A stretch of 64,000 bases of DNA. It comes from Macrolepiota albuminosa (lineage: Eukaryota; Basidiomycota; Agaricomycetes; Agaricales; Agaricaceae). The notes under the pieces were generated by a model, which searched no databases, was not told the DNA's origin, and was given only the letters and a program-made list of their open reading frames with translations. The stretch covers positions 1,303,297 to 1,367,296 of the forward strand of contig JAMWFC010000049.1 in the NCBI GenBank assembly GCA_027475525.1, given 5' to 3'. Shown in pieces: positions 11,551 through 23,413 of the stretch. Within the stretch, counting starts at the first letter, position 1, and every line of letters starts with the position of its first letter. A program made the translations under genes and the position numbers.

Positions 11551-12794
11551 TAGTGTTGAAAAATGAGTACTTAACCATGTTTATTTTGGTATAGGCATGG
11601 CACTCTCATTAATATCATTAAAGATCTCTAGTGCCAAGGAAGTGTCATACTTGCTGTGAGTGTAAATGAGTCAAATTGATTTCAAAATTTATTTTTTGTT
11701 AGGTAATTTGTTAAAGAATACATGTACAGTGTGCAAATGGCAATGCAGTGGTTGTAAATTTACATTCTATTCTGAATCTATAATGAAGTAGATATAACTA
11801 GCAGCTTTGGCAAATAGCACAATGCCATGATTCTTGTCAGAATCTGGTATGTTTTACTAGTCTTTCTTGTTGAATAATAAATATATTTACTGAAAGATAA
11901 GTTAATTAATATATTCCTATTTCTATCAGCAATCATATAGCACATACCTTAGTTAAAGCTTAAATGTTTAAACATGTAGCTTCAAAAATTGAAGACATTT
12001 TCTGATACGTAAGAAATAACCTTGATCTACAATCTATTTATTCTATATTTTGGAACTATGACTCAGCATATCAATGAATAATTTTATGTCTAGCTCAATA
12101 TTTCTAAGCTCTTGGATACAAGCATTTGATATAAATAAGAGTAGCTAAAGTAATGGATCTCAGCTTTTTTAACAATAAATTGTAGCAATATGTTTGAAAA
12201 TTGTCAAATGGAATGTAAGACTTTGTGTATGACAGACAGCTGAGCAAGAAAAAACAAGTCTTACTCTTAAAATTATAATACTTGACTTTTTTCTCATTTG
12301 AAAGATTAGACAATGATGTAAGAGTCTTTTGTATGATCCTAACAGAGGCATTCAAACAAAGTTTTCAATCCTGTTTTTGTATGTAACTGTATTTTTCTTT
12401 TATCATATTCAAAGTAAATATATTTAATTACAATCAACAATTACATACACTTCATTCAGATCACAATTCAAAGAATATGTAGAGTTCTCAGTATGTACTT
12501 TAAAAAACAACTTATAGTAGGATACTAATTTAATTCAATTTGGTATTGCCCTTCTCTTTGAAAGTCTTCATCCTTATCAAAATCTGCCTCACTAGTCAAT
12601 TTTGTATGCTTTGGAGGTCAAAGTAGAAAATCTTCATCAATTTCAATATGACACTTCCAAACTCCTTGAGATACTGCAGATTCAAGATTGTGAGACTGAT
12701 TAGCTAGCTCATTTTTCAATAACTGATAGTAAGAGTTTTAGTTTATACTACTTAAACTCTATTTGATGAAGTCTCACCATAGTTTCATGTTAGC
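11551..12794. other. AT-rich spacer, no gene recognised
   Basis: Only short ORFs of biased composition are present. A weak minus-strand frame at 12104-12355 has no recognisable motif. Confidence 0.4.
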
Positions 12795-13303
12795 TGTCAG
12801 GGGACTTCTCATTCCTTTCTTCTTTCACTCTTTATTCCTTCACTCTCCTTTCATTCACTTCCTTATTTCTTCTATCATTTTTTTATTTTGCTGTTACTAC
12901 TTTCTCAACACTATCTGTTAGTACTATTCTCAACCCTTGAGGTGCTCTGGTTCTTTAGCTATCACTCAGACAAGTGTGGGCCCTTCAGCACTGCTCCAGA
13001 CTGCTTATATAAGCTGGAGTTTGCCTTTCTGACTTCTAAAGTCCAGAGTTTTCCTCCCTTGTTTGCACAGTTGTTTGGTTAGTCAATTTTCAAGTTTTTA
13101 AGGTTTTGTTGTACTGTACAGTTGTTTCCCATGCTTCAGAAGCCCCAGAGGCATCCAATCTGGCATATGGAATCCCTAGACTTGTTCTCTTTGGATCCCC
13201 CTCTGCCAGGTGAGTAGTTATTATGATATTGTCAGTACATCACTTTGGATCTCCCTCTGCCAGCTATGTGACTGAGCCACAGCCTCTAGAGGTTGCCCTT
13301 ACA
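12795..13303 (+). repeat. 5' LTR of gypsy A2
   Basis: It is 509 bases, TGTCAGGGGAC to GCCCTTACA, the plus-strand orientation of family A. The next bases, GCAGAACAAGTCTC, are also found just inside the LTR of A1 (2605), so they probably contain the primer binding site. Confidence 0.88.
13006..13013 (+). promoter_or_regulatory. TATA box of family A LTR
   Basis: TATATAAG lies inside the 5' LTR. The solo LTR at 48997 keeps the same box (read on its own strand). The copies at 14150 and 16290 have a changed base (TTATCTAAG), so their promoters may be weaker. Confidence 0.55.
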
Positions 13304-13417
13304 GCAGAACAAGTCTCTACATTTCGGTCTGGGAGCCCCCTTCAGCCTGCTTGAGCCCTCTCTTGCCCCTTTAAGTCCCTCCCCTACTGGATTACTCCCT
13401 GCCTCTCTGTTGCTTCT

Positions 13418-14149
13418 ATGACCCAACCAGCCCCCTCAGACACTCCTCTAGATGCTTCTGCCCTTCATGATGATTCCTGGGGTCGCTTGCCTGCTCTGGA
13501 GACTCAGTTGCAGACTACTCAAGCTTCCTTCACCCTCCACACCACTGAACTTGCTGGATTACATCAGGCCACAGACACCATCTTCCATTCCCTTCAGGCC
13601 CTCTTAGAGTGCCTCCTTCTCACTCCTACCCCTCTCTAGGCACCTCCAGCTAGGGCTGGCACACCCCCAGTCCCTCGCTTTGGGGCCTCCCCCCTAGTTC
13701 ATGCCAATATTCCTTCCCCAGCACTTCCAGACGCATTCAATGGTGACTGAGCAATAGGCGAGCATTTCCTGCAGTCCTGCATCACCTATGTTCAGCTCAG
13801 TGGTGAGGCTTTTCCCTCTGATGCTCTCAAGATCACTTGGGTTCTTTCTTACATGAAGTCTGGGCGAGCTTCAACATACATGCTATGAGTCTTTTGACAC
13901 TCTGAAGGAGTGGAGAGTTTTGGAAGTTGGGATCAGTTTGAGAAGGAGTTTCAGACAGAGTTCTTCCCCTTGGACCCTGCTAAGGTGGCAGCCCTCACTC
14001 TCCGAGATCCTCATCGATATGGGCAGGGGAAGCGGACCCTAGATGAGTACATCGACTCCTTCAGAGCTCTTGCTGAACAGGCCTGTTATCTGGATGGTCT
14101 TCAGCTCTGTCTCACCTTCTGAGATGGCCTCCTTCCCGGTTCTGCAGGG
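13418..14149 (+). pseudogene. Gypsy A2 gag, broken
   Basis: The frame from the ATG at 13418 matches the gag of A1 (1520-2497): MTQPAPSDTPLDASALH against MSQLASSDTPLDATAPQ. Later it has FEKEFQTEFFPLDPAKVAAL and KRTLDEYIDSFRALAEQA. Stops interrupt it near 13637, 13747, 13887 and 14121. A solo LTR is inserted after codons equivalent to the middle of the domain. After the LTR the gag does not continue recognisably, so part of its C-terminus is deleted. Confidence 0.8.
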
Positions 14150-14667
14150 TGTAAGGGCGACCTCTAGAGGCTGTGGCTCAGTCACACAGCTGGCAGAGGG
14201 AGATCCAAAGTGTATTAGAATATATACTGACAATATCAAGGTAGCTACTCACCTGGCAGAGGGAGATCCAAAGAGAACAAGTCTGGGGATTCCCTATGCC
14301 AGGTTGGACGCTTCTGGGGCCTCTGAAGCGTGGGAAACAACTGTACAGTACAACAAAACCTTAAAAACTCGAAAATTGACTAACCAAACAAGTGTGCAAA
14401 CAAGGGAGGAAAACTCCGGACTTTAGAAGTCAGAAAGGCAAACTCCGGCTTATCTAAGCAGCCTGGAGCGGTGCTGAAGGGCCCACACTTGTCTGAGTGA
14501 TAGCTAAAGAACCAGAGCACCTCAAAGGTTGAGAATAGTACCAACAGATAGTGTTGAAGAAGTAGTAACAGCAAAATGAGAGAATGGTAGAAGAAATAAG
14601 GAAGTGAATGAAAGGAGAGTGAAGAAATAAGGAGTGAAAGAAGAAAGGAATGAGGGGTCCCCTGACA
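14150..14667 (-). mobile_element. Solo LTR of family A with CAGGG duplication
   Basis: It is 518 bases with ends TGTAAGGG and CTGACA. The flanks 14145-14149 and 14668-14672 are both CAGGG, a perfect 5-base target duplication. It lies opposite to the host gypsy A2. It differs from the solo LTR at 16290 at about seven positions by eye. Confidence 0.93.
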
Positions 14668-14829
14668 CAGGGGAGGATTTTCAATAGAGTGACAGATGAG
14701 TTGTACACCTCTGCCACCTGGTGCTAATCAGTTTACATATCAATCAGTAGAATCTTCTAATGTATCGCTCCCTGTTCCTGATTCTCTGACTGAAACTGTA
14801 AGCACCCCCTCCCACATACAAAATACCCC

Positions 14830-16289
14830 TTGGTCCAAGCCTCAGCTAAGACCTCCTCTCCTCCTTCTCCTGTCCAACGACCACATGTCCCAGCTTGGGA
14901 ACAACACCTTCCTCATTGCTATGTTGTTGCCTCCACTCCCTCTCCCAACTCTCTGCATCTGAATGTGGAGATTGAGACAACTGACACTCAGCAGACTCAA
15001 AGCGTCATAGCTCTCTTAGACAGTGGTGCTACTGGACTCTTCCTAGACACCCATTATGTGGAACAACACCAGCTCACTACCCATCCCCTCTCTCACCCTA
15101 TTCTGGTCTATAACATTGATGGTATGCTCAATGAAGCTGGATCTATCTGCTCAGTGGTGGATTTGGTTCTTCATTATAGAACTCATTCTGAGCATGCAGT
15201 CTTTGCAGTCACCAGCTTAGAAAAGCAGGACATGATACTTGGGTTCTCCTGGCTGCATAACCACAATCCTGAGATTGACTGGGCCAAGAGTAAGGTGAGC
15301 ATGAGCTGCTGCCCTCAACGGTGTTCCACATGTGCCAAGGAAGTTAGAAAGGGGCGTAAAGAGTCAGTCTGTGAGCGTGCTGCTATCTGGGCTTGCTGAG
15401 TTGGACACCTCCCTTTTGCAGACCTCAACCTACTGGATCCTCCCTCCTTGGCATTCCCTTATAGAGAGGCCCTCTATGAGGACATTTGAGGTGTAGTGAG
15501 TGAAGCCCAGATGGAAGATGGATGCGAGGGTGAATTTGGGTGTGCTCCTGACCCAGAGTCTCCAGACAAGGCTATTGAGACAGGTGATAGGATTTATGCA
15601 ACTATGTTACAACCTCCACCAACTGTAGCAGAGATTAGAGCTAGCCAAACTACTTCCCAGCGAATAGCTCAGGCATTTGCTGCCAACTCTGCTTCTAAGT
15701 CATTCTGAGATGCAGTTCCTCATCACCTGCAAGACTTTGAGGATGTTTCTCCTAAGGCATCATTTGACTTCCTGCCAGAGCGTAAGCAGTGGGACCATGC
15801 AATTGAGCTTACGTCCAATGCTGAGCCCTCCCTCCAGCTGCAAGGTCTATCCTCTCTCTTCCAGAAAACAGGATGAGCTTGATGCCTTTTTGCAGGAGAA
15901 TTTAGACTCTGGTTGCATCTGTCCCTCAAAGTCTCCAATGGCCTCTCCAGTCTTCTTCATTAAGAAGAAGGATGGATCTCTATGTCTGGTTCAGAACTAC
16001 CGAGTCTTGAATGCAATGACTGTGAAGAATCACTACCCCTTACTACTCATTTCAGAGCTTGACAACAACCTCCAAGGTATGCACTACTTCACCAAGTTGG
16101 ATGTCTGCTGGGGCTACAACAATGTGCACATCAAAGAAGGTGACAAGTGGAAGGCAGCATTCTGAACAAATTGTGGACTCTTTGAACCTCTTGTAATGTT
16201 CTTTGGCCTCACTAATAGCCCTGCCACCTTCCAGACCATGATGAACAACATTTTCCAAGACCTTATAGCAGAAGGTGTTGTGTGTATAT
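14830..16289 (+). pseudogene. Gypsy A2 protease and N-terminal reverse transcriptase
   Basis: The first part encodes an aspartic protease: LDSGATGLFLDTHYVEQH near 15015-15070 and DMILGFSWLHNHNPEIDW near 15230-15290. A linker follows with stops near 15398, 15487 and 15706. After a frame change the RT begins, with SPMASPVFFIKKKDGSLCL near 15940-15985, YRVLNAMTVKNHYPL, and LDVCWGYNNVHIKEGDKWKA near 16095-16155. The last part, [20 protein letters not shown], follows a TGA near 16164. The frame is then cut by the solo LTR at 16290. This is the usual gypsy order. Confidence 0.85.
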
Positions 16290-16807
16290 TGTAAGGGCGA
16301 CCTCTAGAGGCTGTGGCTCAGTCACACAGCTGGCAGAGGGAGATCCAAAGTGTATTAGAATATATACTGACAATATCAAGGTAGCTACTCACCTGGCAGA
16401 GGGAGATCCAAAGAGAACAAGTCTGGGGATTCCCTATGCCAGGTTGGACGCTTCTGGGGCCTCTGAAGCATGGGAAACAACTGTACAGTACAACAAAACC
16501 TTAAAAACTCGAAAATTGACTAACCAAACAAGTGTGCAAACAAGGGAGGAAAACTCCGGACTTTAGAAGTCAGAAAGGCAAACTCCGGCTTATCTAAGCA
16601 GCCTGGAGCAGTGCTGAAGGGCCCACACTTGTCTGAGTGATAGCTAAAGAACCAGAGCACCTCAAAGGTTGAGAATAGTACTAACAGATAGTGTTGAAAA
16701 AGTAGTAACAGCAAAATGAGAGAATGATAGAAGAAATAAGGAAGTGAATGAAAGGAGAGTGAAGAAATAAAGAGTGAAAGAAGAAAGGAATGAGGAGTCC
16801 CCTGACA
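16290..16807 (-). mobile_element. Solo LTR of family A inserted in gypsy RT
   Basis: 518 bases with the family A ends. Flanks are TATAT (16285-16289) and TATGT (16808-16812), a target duplication with one transition. Removing it joins EGVVC to YLDNIFIYTK in frame, confirming the insertion point in the RT palm. Confidence 0.9.
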
Positions 16808-16850
16808 TATGTACCTTGACAATATTTTCATCTATACCAAGACTCTAGAG

Positions 16851-17189
16851 TGTAGAACATAGCTAAGTATAGTGTCCTCAGTCTGTAGAATAGAACTCAT
16901 ATATTGACCTGTAGAATGTAGCTAAGTATAGTGTCTACAGGACGATAAGCATAAGGATAAAATAGCGTAAGTAAGATCCACATATCCTCAGTCTGTAGAA
17001 TAGAACTGAGGGTACTATTAAAGGGTAATGTTACTTTTACTAACCCTCGTCAGTGGCTGAATAACTATACAGCACCGATCGAGGGTTTTCTCCACACACA
17101 GAGGGAAATGAGGAATATAAAAGGAAATGTGTTAGTAAGCGGTAGCTTGCCAGAAACACCGCCGCCACAGCTACGAGTCTATCACAACA
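16851..17189 (-). repeat. 3' LTR of nested copia
   Basis: TGTAGAACATAG to TCACAACA on the plus strand, 339 bases. It contains two copies of a CCTCAGTCTGTAGAATAGAA-like palindrome that is also seen in the solo LTR at 52072. Confidence 0.93.
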
Positions 17190-17205
17190 CTCCCCCTGAC
17201 TCAAG

Positions 17206-18744
17206 CTAGGGCTTGAGGCCAAGAAGATGGATCATGTAGGCATGGAGCATGCGTGGGAGGGGTTTGGTAAAGAGGTCAGCAGGATTTTCAGAGGAAGGGA
17301 TGTGGAGAAGTTCAATCTGTCCTTCTTTGACTTGTTTACAAATATAGTAATGCCGAATATTGATGTGTTTAGCACGGGCATGCCCCTTTGTGTATTGAGC
17401 AAGCAACATAGTGGGTGAATTATCGATCCAGAGTAAGGCCGGGAGTTTCTGGGGCAGATCGACGTCGAGAAGCCAGTTGAACATCCAGAGAGCCTGTTGG
17501 GCACTGCGAGTCAAGGCCATGTACTCAGCTTCCGTAGTGGAGAGAGCGACGGTGGGTTGCCTCTTGGAGCTCCAAGAGACCGCTCCCCCAGCCATGGTGA
17601 AAACATACCCTCCAGTAGACCTACGTGTGTCGAGGTCTCCTCCGTAGTCTGAATCCATGAATCCCATCAGCTTGATGTTGATTCCTCATCGGTAGGTGAT
17701 GCAATAGTCCAGAGTCCCATTTACATACTGCATAACATGGAAGAGTGCCTTCCAATGTGCAGGTCCGGGTTTATTCTGGAATCTCACGAGCAATCCAACA
17801 GCATAAGAAAGATCTGGTCAAGTAGCTGCTTGAGCCCATATTAACGACTCCAAAGCCTCTCGATAGGGTTTGTCCTTCATGTAATCATGGTCGGAGTCAG
17901 ATTGGGGGGAATTTGCCTCAGTGAGGACAAGACCAGTGGGTAGCAGGGTGGATCGAGGGTTAGAGTGGTCGAAGCCAAAGCGTTCAAGCATCCTCTGCAG
18001 ATAAGCATGTTGGGATAGTAAGATGTCGCCTGTGGATGGGTCTCTGTCAACTCGTACTCCCAGAATGTAGCTTAGTTCCCCCATGTCCTTAATCTCGAAC
18101 TTCGACCCAAGCTCTGCTTTTGCAACGCTAGCTCCCTCCTTAGTTGATGAAACTCCGAGGACGTTGTCGTTGTAATTATTGGTAATAGTGTGCTTGTGCC
18201 CAATGCGTTTATAGCAAACACAGCTGTCAGCCCTAGAGGCGAGGTAGCCCAGAGCATTATAAGCCTTGTTGAGGACATGCCACCAATTGTGCCCTCCCTG
18301 CATGAGGCCGTAGATGGTCTTCTTGAGATGTAGCATCTTCCCCTCCGCATTTCAAAGACCAGGTGGAGGATGCATGTATACGGTGTGTTCCAGATCACTG
18401 TTCAAGTAGGCCGATACAAAGTCAATCTGCCAGAGCTCCAATCCCAATCCCAATGAAGCCGCAATCGCCACTGACATCCTCATTGACTCAAGGCGAACTA
18501 CGGATGCATAGGTTTTATTGAAATCCTCTCCCTGAACCTGTGTATATCCTTTGGCAACCAACCGGGCCTTCCATTTGGTGATTTCTCCCTCTGAGTTGAA
18601 CTTGTTGGCGAACACCCACATCGATTCCACAATCTTCTTTCTGGCAGGGACCTCAGCTTCATCAATAAGGAACCTCACCCCCTTCTCTTCCATAACCGCA
18701 AGTTCCGCCTTGATAGCCGGTACCCACAGATCGGGGGACTTCAT
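17206..18744 (-). pseudogene. Copia reverse transcriptase and RNase H
   Basis: The RT starts with a block containing WKARLVAKGYTQVQGEDF and LWQIDFVSAYLNSDLEH (18744-18352). It continues after a stop with LHLKKTIYGLMQGGHNW and the active-site motif NYNDNVLG near 18160. The second catalytic Asp is Asn here, and GAC to AAC at a CpG explains it. RNase H reads [20 protein letters not shown] and [20 protein letters not shown] near 17500, then [20 protein letters not shown] and [12 protein letters not shown] near the end at 17206. Stops near 18354 and 17816 and the lost Asp make it inactive. Confidence 0.9.
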
Positions 18745-18872
18745 TGCCTCCCAATAATGGGAACTTGGGGTGGGCCATCCAAGTTGGTTGTCGTAGAGGC
18801 CAAAAAAGCAAATGTGGTTGTAAACAAGGCCTCAGCATCATCACTCCCTTCTGCCCACTCTTCCCCTGCCTC

Positions 18873-20073
18873 TCAAGCCATGCGCTGCACATCCAAAGTC
18901 TCCCTGGCATCGATCAGAGCCTGGGTTGGGCAAACATTTTGAGCTGACCTCCTCAGTGCGACCAGTAAATCTGGAAGTTTGGGAGGCCGGGTAGCAGGGG
19001 AATTAATCTCCAATGGGGCTTCCCTTGGAGGGTGCAATGGTCCATCAGATGCTTGAATACGTGGGGCAATCTGGGGTTGGGAAGGAGGGATAGGTGGTGC
19101 TGCGGGGTTGACAGGGATTGGGGTCGAGGATATGAGTTCATCCTCATCAGGGTAGGCCACAGAGCGGTGTCCCACTCCCTCTTCAAAAATAACGTTGCGA
19201 CTAGTAATAATGAGGCAAGTGTTCTTGTTGTAGAGGCTGTATCCATGGGTAGAGTAACCCACCATATCGTATTTGACAGATCTAGGGTCGAGCTTTGATT
19301 AACTCCTCGGGGACCCTGGCATAGGCAATACAGCCAAACGGATGTAAGTGTCCCACGTCCTGCTTTTTGCCTGTCCACTTTTCCTCAGGAATCACGTCTG
19401 GGTGTCAACTAGATGGGAGGAGGTTCCTGGTGTAGATTACTGCTGAGGCGGCCTCGGCCCATAAGTTCTTGGGGAGACCGCTATCTGCAAGGAGGCAACA
19501 AACTCCGTCATACACGGTACAAATTGATTGTTCAATGACTCCATTGTGAGAATGGGCATAGGGCACAACAGGCTTGAAGACAATACCAGAAGTCTCGAAA
19601 AAGGCCCTCCAGTGCTGGTTAACCCACTCCGACCCATCATTGACCTGGACAATCTTGACTTGGTTCCCAGTCTGCCACTCTGCCTCTGCAATGTAGATCT
19701 TCAAAGCTGCTAACATAGTCTTTCCGGCCTTGTTTGAAAGAAACGTGGCTTGTAGCCTCGACAACCCGGCATCCATGAGCATTATTTGATAGTTTGCGCC
19801 GCCCAAGGAGACCACGCTGGCCGGCCCCCACAAGTCAATGTAGACTTTGGTACCTGCGGTAAGGATAACTGATTCTCCATCAAAAGGTCTGGTTGTATGT
19901 TTTCCATAGACGCAGTCTTCGCAGATACCTGGCAGTTGGAGCTTCCCAGTGATGTTGAGACCTTCAACCATAGCTTTTGATGCCAACTTCCGTATAGATT
20001 GGACACTCACATGGTTAAAACGATGGTGCCAGACATCAAGATCTGCTGGTCGGTTCAAAGATCGGGCTACCAT
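18873..20073 (-). pseudogene. Copia GAG-pre-integrase and integrase
   Basis: The zinc-binding part reads DVWHHRFNHVSVQSIRKLAS with CEDCVYGKHTTRPF, giving the HHCC pattern. The integrase core has KVYIDLWGPASVVS (first Asp), VQVNDGSEWVNQHW (second Asp region) and HSHNGVIEQSICTVYD (Glu). A stop falls near 19405, after TRNLLPSS. After another stop the frame resumes as STHGYSLYNKNTCLIITSRN and a Pro-rich linker that ends at 18873. The order on the minus strand (integrase before RT) is the copia order. Confidence 0.88.
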
Positions 20074-20133
20074 GGCCTTTGCAGATTGAGGTGAAGTTAT
20101 AGTCAGGGAGGAAAAAGGGTAGAAGTTGAGGAG

Positions 20134-21545
20134 TTACATGCAATGTTGCTTGCTTCCCACCATGAAAGCCTTTCCGCTGGGGTTGCTGAATGTCACTTTC
20201 CCCCCGCCGAATAGCACAGAAAACCCAAGGTCATCAAATTTTCCGATGGAGATGAGGTTAGCGGACAGCTCAGGTGTGTGTAGAGTGCCACTAAAGACAA
20301 GATTTGACTTGACTCCGTTAGTCATGACGGATTTCTTCACAGTACCTGAGCCTAGTATGCAAAAGACTCCCCCGCGGTTCGCTGACACCTCCTGCTTGGG
20401 GGTTGAGTATTCCTTGTATGTCTCAAACTCTAACCGGTTGACAAAACAGTGATTGGTTGCTCCAGAGTCAGCATAAGTCAAGGTTTTCCCTCCGGCTTTG
20501 AGGGCAAACGCGTGAGTGGAGATCTGGGGAACCTGAGCATCTCCACTAACAATTTCGGAAGGTTCAAAGTTTGAGTTGGCAACTAGTGCATAGGTCGTGT
20601 GCCTGTCAGGAAGATTCAGTGATGTGTTAGCAAGATTCACAGTGGTAGAGCTGGGGGTGGCGTTGGAAGGGTTATTTGTGGGATTGGTTGAATTCTGGTT
20701 TCTCCGGCGTCCAAAATTCGGGGGAAATTGCCCCTCCTTTCCTCCTCCTTTCCAGTAACAGTTTTCTACTGTGTGTCTTGTTTTTTTGCAATTCAGATTA
20801 ATGCATACAGGCTTTTGTTGAGCCTGAGGATTGGTCTTTGCAAGTAGAGCTGACGACGCAGGCATATTCCTTCCAGCTTGTTCTTTTAGGCGCTCCCAGT
20901 GGACCATGAGACCCGCGATGAGTTTGACCAATGTTTCAGCCATGTGGAGTGAAGGAACAATAAAATTCCAGGAGGCTGGAAGTGAGGAGATGATGATAGC
21001 TCAGAAGTGGTTGTCCCTGATGTCTGCACCCTTTTCGACAGCTGTATTCCACTTCTTACGGAGGTCCTTGATATGTTCCGGGAAGTCCATCCCATCGGTG
21101 TATTTCGTTGCTCAAAGTGCATTATCAGCAGCAGTAGCTCCCAGGTCAGAGACGGTGCCATAATTTTCTTTCAGAGCTGACCAGGCGCTGGCAGCTGAAC
21201 CCAACATCTTGATTTCCATCCCAATAGGATTTTTGGTGTTGTAGACGATAAGGGCCAGTGCCCATGTGTTTCGAATCTCCCATTCTTGGGGGGTCGGGTG
21301 TGGATTCCACCACTCCCCCTTTTCTTGGTCTGAGGGAAGTGGGATTTTTGGGGATGGTGAGGAGCCGGATGTCTCCTCTTTTGTGGTGGGTCTCAGATTG
21401 TACCATCAAGGTATTCTTTTGTCCCTTTTAGATGTGCAGCTAGAGTAACTCGGTCCCTGAATGCAATGTAATTTGTGCCATCAAACATGCACTTGTCCGG
21501 GAATATGGGAGGGTTGTTTTCTTCAGATGTGGTGTTAGAAGTCAT
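20134..21545 (-). pseudogene. Copia gag and protease
   Basis: From an ATG at 21545 the gag reads MTSNTTSEENNPPIFPDKCM, then FDGTNYIAFRDRVTLAAHLK. A frameshift near 21395 moves it to the frame carrying EWEIRNTWALALIVYNTKNP. TGA codons near 21115 and 21000 stand where Arg is likely. A CCHC knuckle, CINLNCKKTRHTVENC, lies near 20775. The protease motif TYADSGATNHCFVN lies near 20470. The frame ends at 20134, just before the integrase. Confidence 0.85.
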
Positions 21546-21622
21546 ATGTAGGAATGTGAAGTTGGGTTGTTGTCGTTGCAGCAATTTTCAGTGAGTGAAG
21601 TGCTTAACGGGGCCCTATAACC

Positions 21623-21961
21623 TGTAGAAAGTAGCTAAGTAAAGTGTCCTCAGTCTGTAGAATAGAACTCATATATTGACCTGTAGAACGTAGCTAAGTA
21701 TAGTGTCTACAGGACGATAAGCATAAGGATAAAATAGCGTAAGTAAGATCCACGTACCCTCAGTCTGTAGAATAGAACTGAGGGTACTATTAAGGGGTAA
21801 TGTTACTTTTACTAACCCTTGTCGGTGGCTGAATAACTATACAGCACTGATCAAGGGTTTTCTTCATGCACGGAGGAAAATGAGGAATATAAAAGGAAAT
21901 GCATTAGTAAGCGGTAGCTTGCTGGAAACGCCGCCGCCACAGCTACGAGTCTATCACAACA
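21623..21961 (-). repeat. 5' LTR of nested copia
   Basis: 339 bases, TGTAGAAAGTAG to TCACAACA on the plus strand. GGTTATAGGGCCC follows inward on the minus strand. The old copia at 38565 has GGTTATGGGCCC in the same place. This resembles the complement of an initiator-Met tRNA anticodon arm, the half-tRNA primer known from Drosophila copia. Confidence 0.92.
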
Positions 21962-23385
21962 TAGAGGAGCATTGTCAGATTACGTGCATTGTACTGGAAC
22001 ATCTTTGCCAATACCAGCTCTATCTTAAGCTAGAGAAGTGTGAGTTTGAGCAGACTAAGGTTGAATATCTTGGACTGATCATCTATCATGGAATGGCTGA
22101 AATGGACCCAGTCAAGGTGGCTGGTGTGGCAGAGTGGCCAGAGCCTAAAAACAAGAAGGAGGTTCAGGCCTTTCTGGGTTTCACCAACTTCTACTGGAGG
22201 TTTATTCAGGATTTTTCACATTATGCCCAGCCTCTCTTCAATCTCACCACTAAGGACACTCCTTGGCACTGGGATGCAGCACAGCAGACAGCCTTTGACA
22301 CCCTCAAAAAGGCAGTCACTTCAAAGCCTGTCCTCCTATTCCCAGATGACAACTCTCCCTTTCATGTCGAAGCCAATAGCTCAGATTTTGCTACTGGAGC
22401 TGTTCTCTCTCAACAGTCAAGGGAGGATAGTAAGTGGCATCCTGTGGCTTTCTACTCCAAGAGTCTCAATGCTGTGGAGCAAAATTATGAGATCCATAAC
22501 AAGGAGATGCTAGCTATCATTCGGTCATTTGAGGAGTGGTGACATTTCCTTGAGGGTGCCAGGCATAAATTTGAGGTGTGGACTGATCACAAAAACTTAG
22601 AGTACTTTTGGACGGCCAAGAAACTTAACCACTGACAGGCTTGATGGTCCTTGTATCTGGCCAACTTTGACTTTTCTCTGCATCCCAAACCTGGATGGAG
22701 CATGGGCAAGCCAGATGCGCTTTCTAGGTGAGCAGACCATGGTTCAGGAGCTAGTGACAATGACAATATTGTACTCCTGAAGCCAGAACTATTTGCTATC
22801 CGTGCTCTAGAAGGTGTGGTTGGCCAGGGAGAAGAAGTGAGCATCCTTTGAGACATCCAACAAGGTAACTAGGAGGGTGCTCAAGAAGATCTAGTAGCTA
22901 AGGCTGGCATGGCCTTGCATGCTCGAGAGAAAACTGGAGTGAAGTCCATCTGCACCAATGAGTGATATTTGGAGAATGGTCTTCTCACCTTCCAGGAACA
23001 CATTTATGTTCCCAACCTGCCAGACCTCTGGAAGTGGATTGTGGAGCAGCATCATGACTCTTGCGTTGCAGGACATCCTGGCAGATGGATGACACTGGAG
23101 CTGGTCTCGCAGAATTACTGGTGGCCTCAAATGTCACGGTATATTGGCTCTTACACCTCCACCTGTGACCTTTGCCTTTGGACTAAGCCTCATCGTCAGC
23201 ATCCCATGGGACAGCTTCATCCATTGCCTATCCCAGCTGAGCATTGGAGTGTGGCTGCAGTAGACTTCATTGTTGAGTTACCTGATTCTCATAGATATGA
23301 TGCAATCATGGTGGTAGTGGATCTCTGTGGCAAGCGTGCTCATTTTATTCCAACACACACTACTTGCTCAGCCATGGACACCACC
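21962..23385 (+). pseudogene. Gypsy A2 RT C-terminus, RNase H and integrase
   Basis: The RT thumb reads LYLKLEKCEFEQTKVEYLGL. RNase H follows with VEANSSDFATGAVLSQQ and NYEIHNKEMLAIIRSFEEW, then a TGA where CGA would give [10 protein letters not shown]. Further stops lie near 22635, 22727 and 22850. The integrase zinc finger is near 23040-23175 (VEQHHDSCVAGHPG and CDLCLW) and the core starts VAAVDFIVELPDSHRYD. The frame is cut near 23385, so the second Asp and Glu of the core are missing. Confidence 0.88.
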
Positions 23386-23413
23386 ACAGCCTCTAGAGCT
23401 TGCCCTTATATCA

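Larger units (their letters stand above)
16851..21961 (-). mobile_element. Complete Ty1/copia element nested in gypsy A2, TAGAG duplication
   Basis: Two 339-base LTRs (16851-17189 and 21623-21961) enclose gag, protease, integrase, RT and RNase H on the minus strand. The flanks 16846-16850 and 21962-21966 are both TAGAG. By eye the LTRs differ at about 20 positions (roughly 6 percent), most of them CpG-type transitions. Inside the 5' LTR edge lies GGTTATAGGGCCC, and inside the 3' LTR lies the purine tract AGTCAGGGGGAG. Confidence 0.95.
12795..23413 (+). mobile_element. Gypsy element A2, split by three nested insertions and truncated at 3' end
   Basis: The pieces read in order: 5' LTR (12795-13303), gag, protease, RT, RNase H and integrase core. 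They are interrupted by solo LTRs at 14150 and 16290 and a copia element at 16851-21961. Removing the insertions joins the RT frame: YLDNIFIYTKTLE before the copia continues as EHCQITCIVL after it. The integrase is cut near 23385 and joined to about 30 bases resembling the end of the family A LTR. That suggests the rest of integrase and most of the 3' LTR were deleted. Confidence 0.85.

Noticed and set aside
14043..14426. Plus-strand ORF repeated at 16282 and 48908
   Set aside because: It is a translation of the LTR of family A, repeated because the LTR is repeated.
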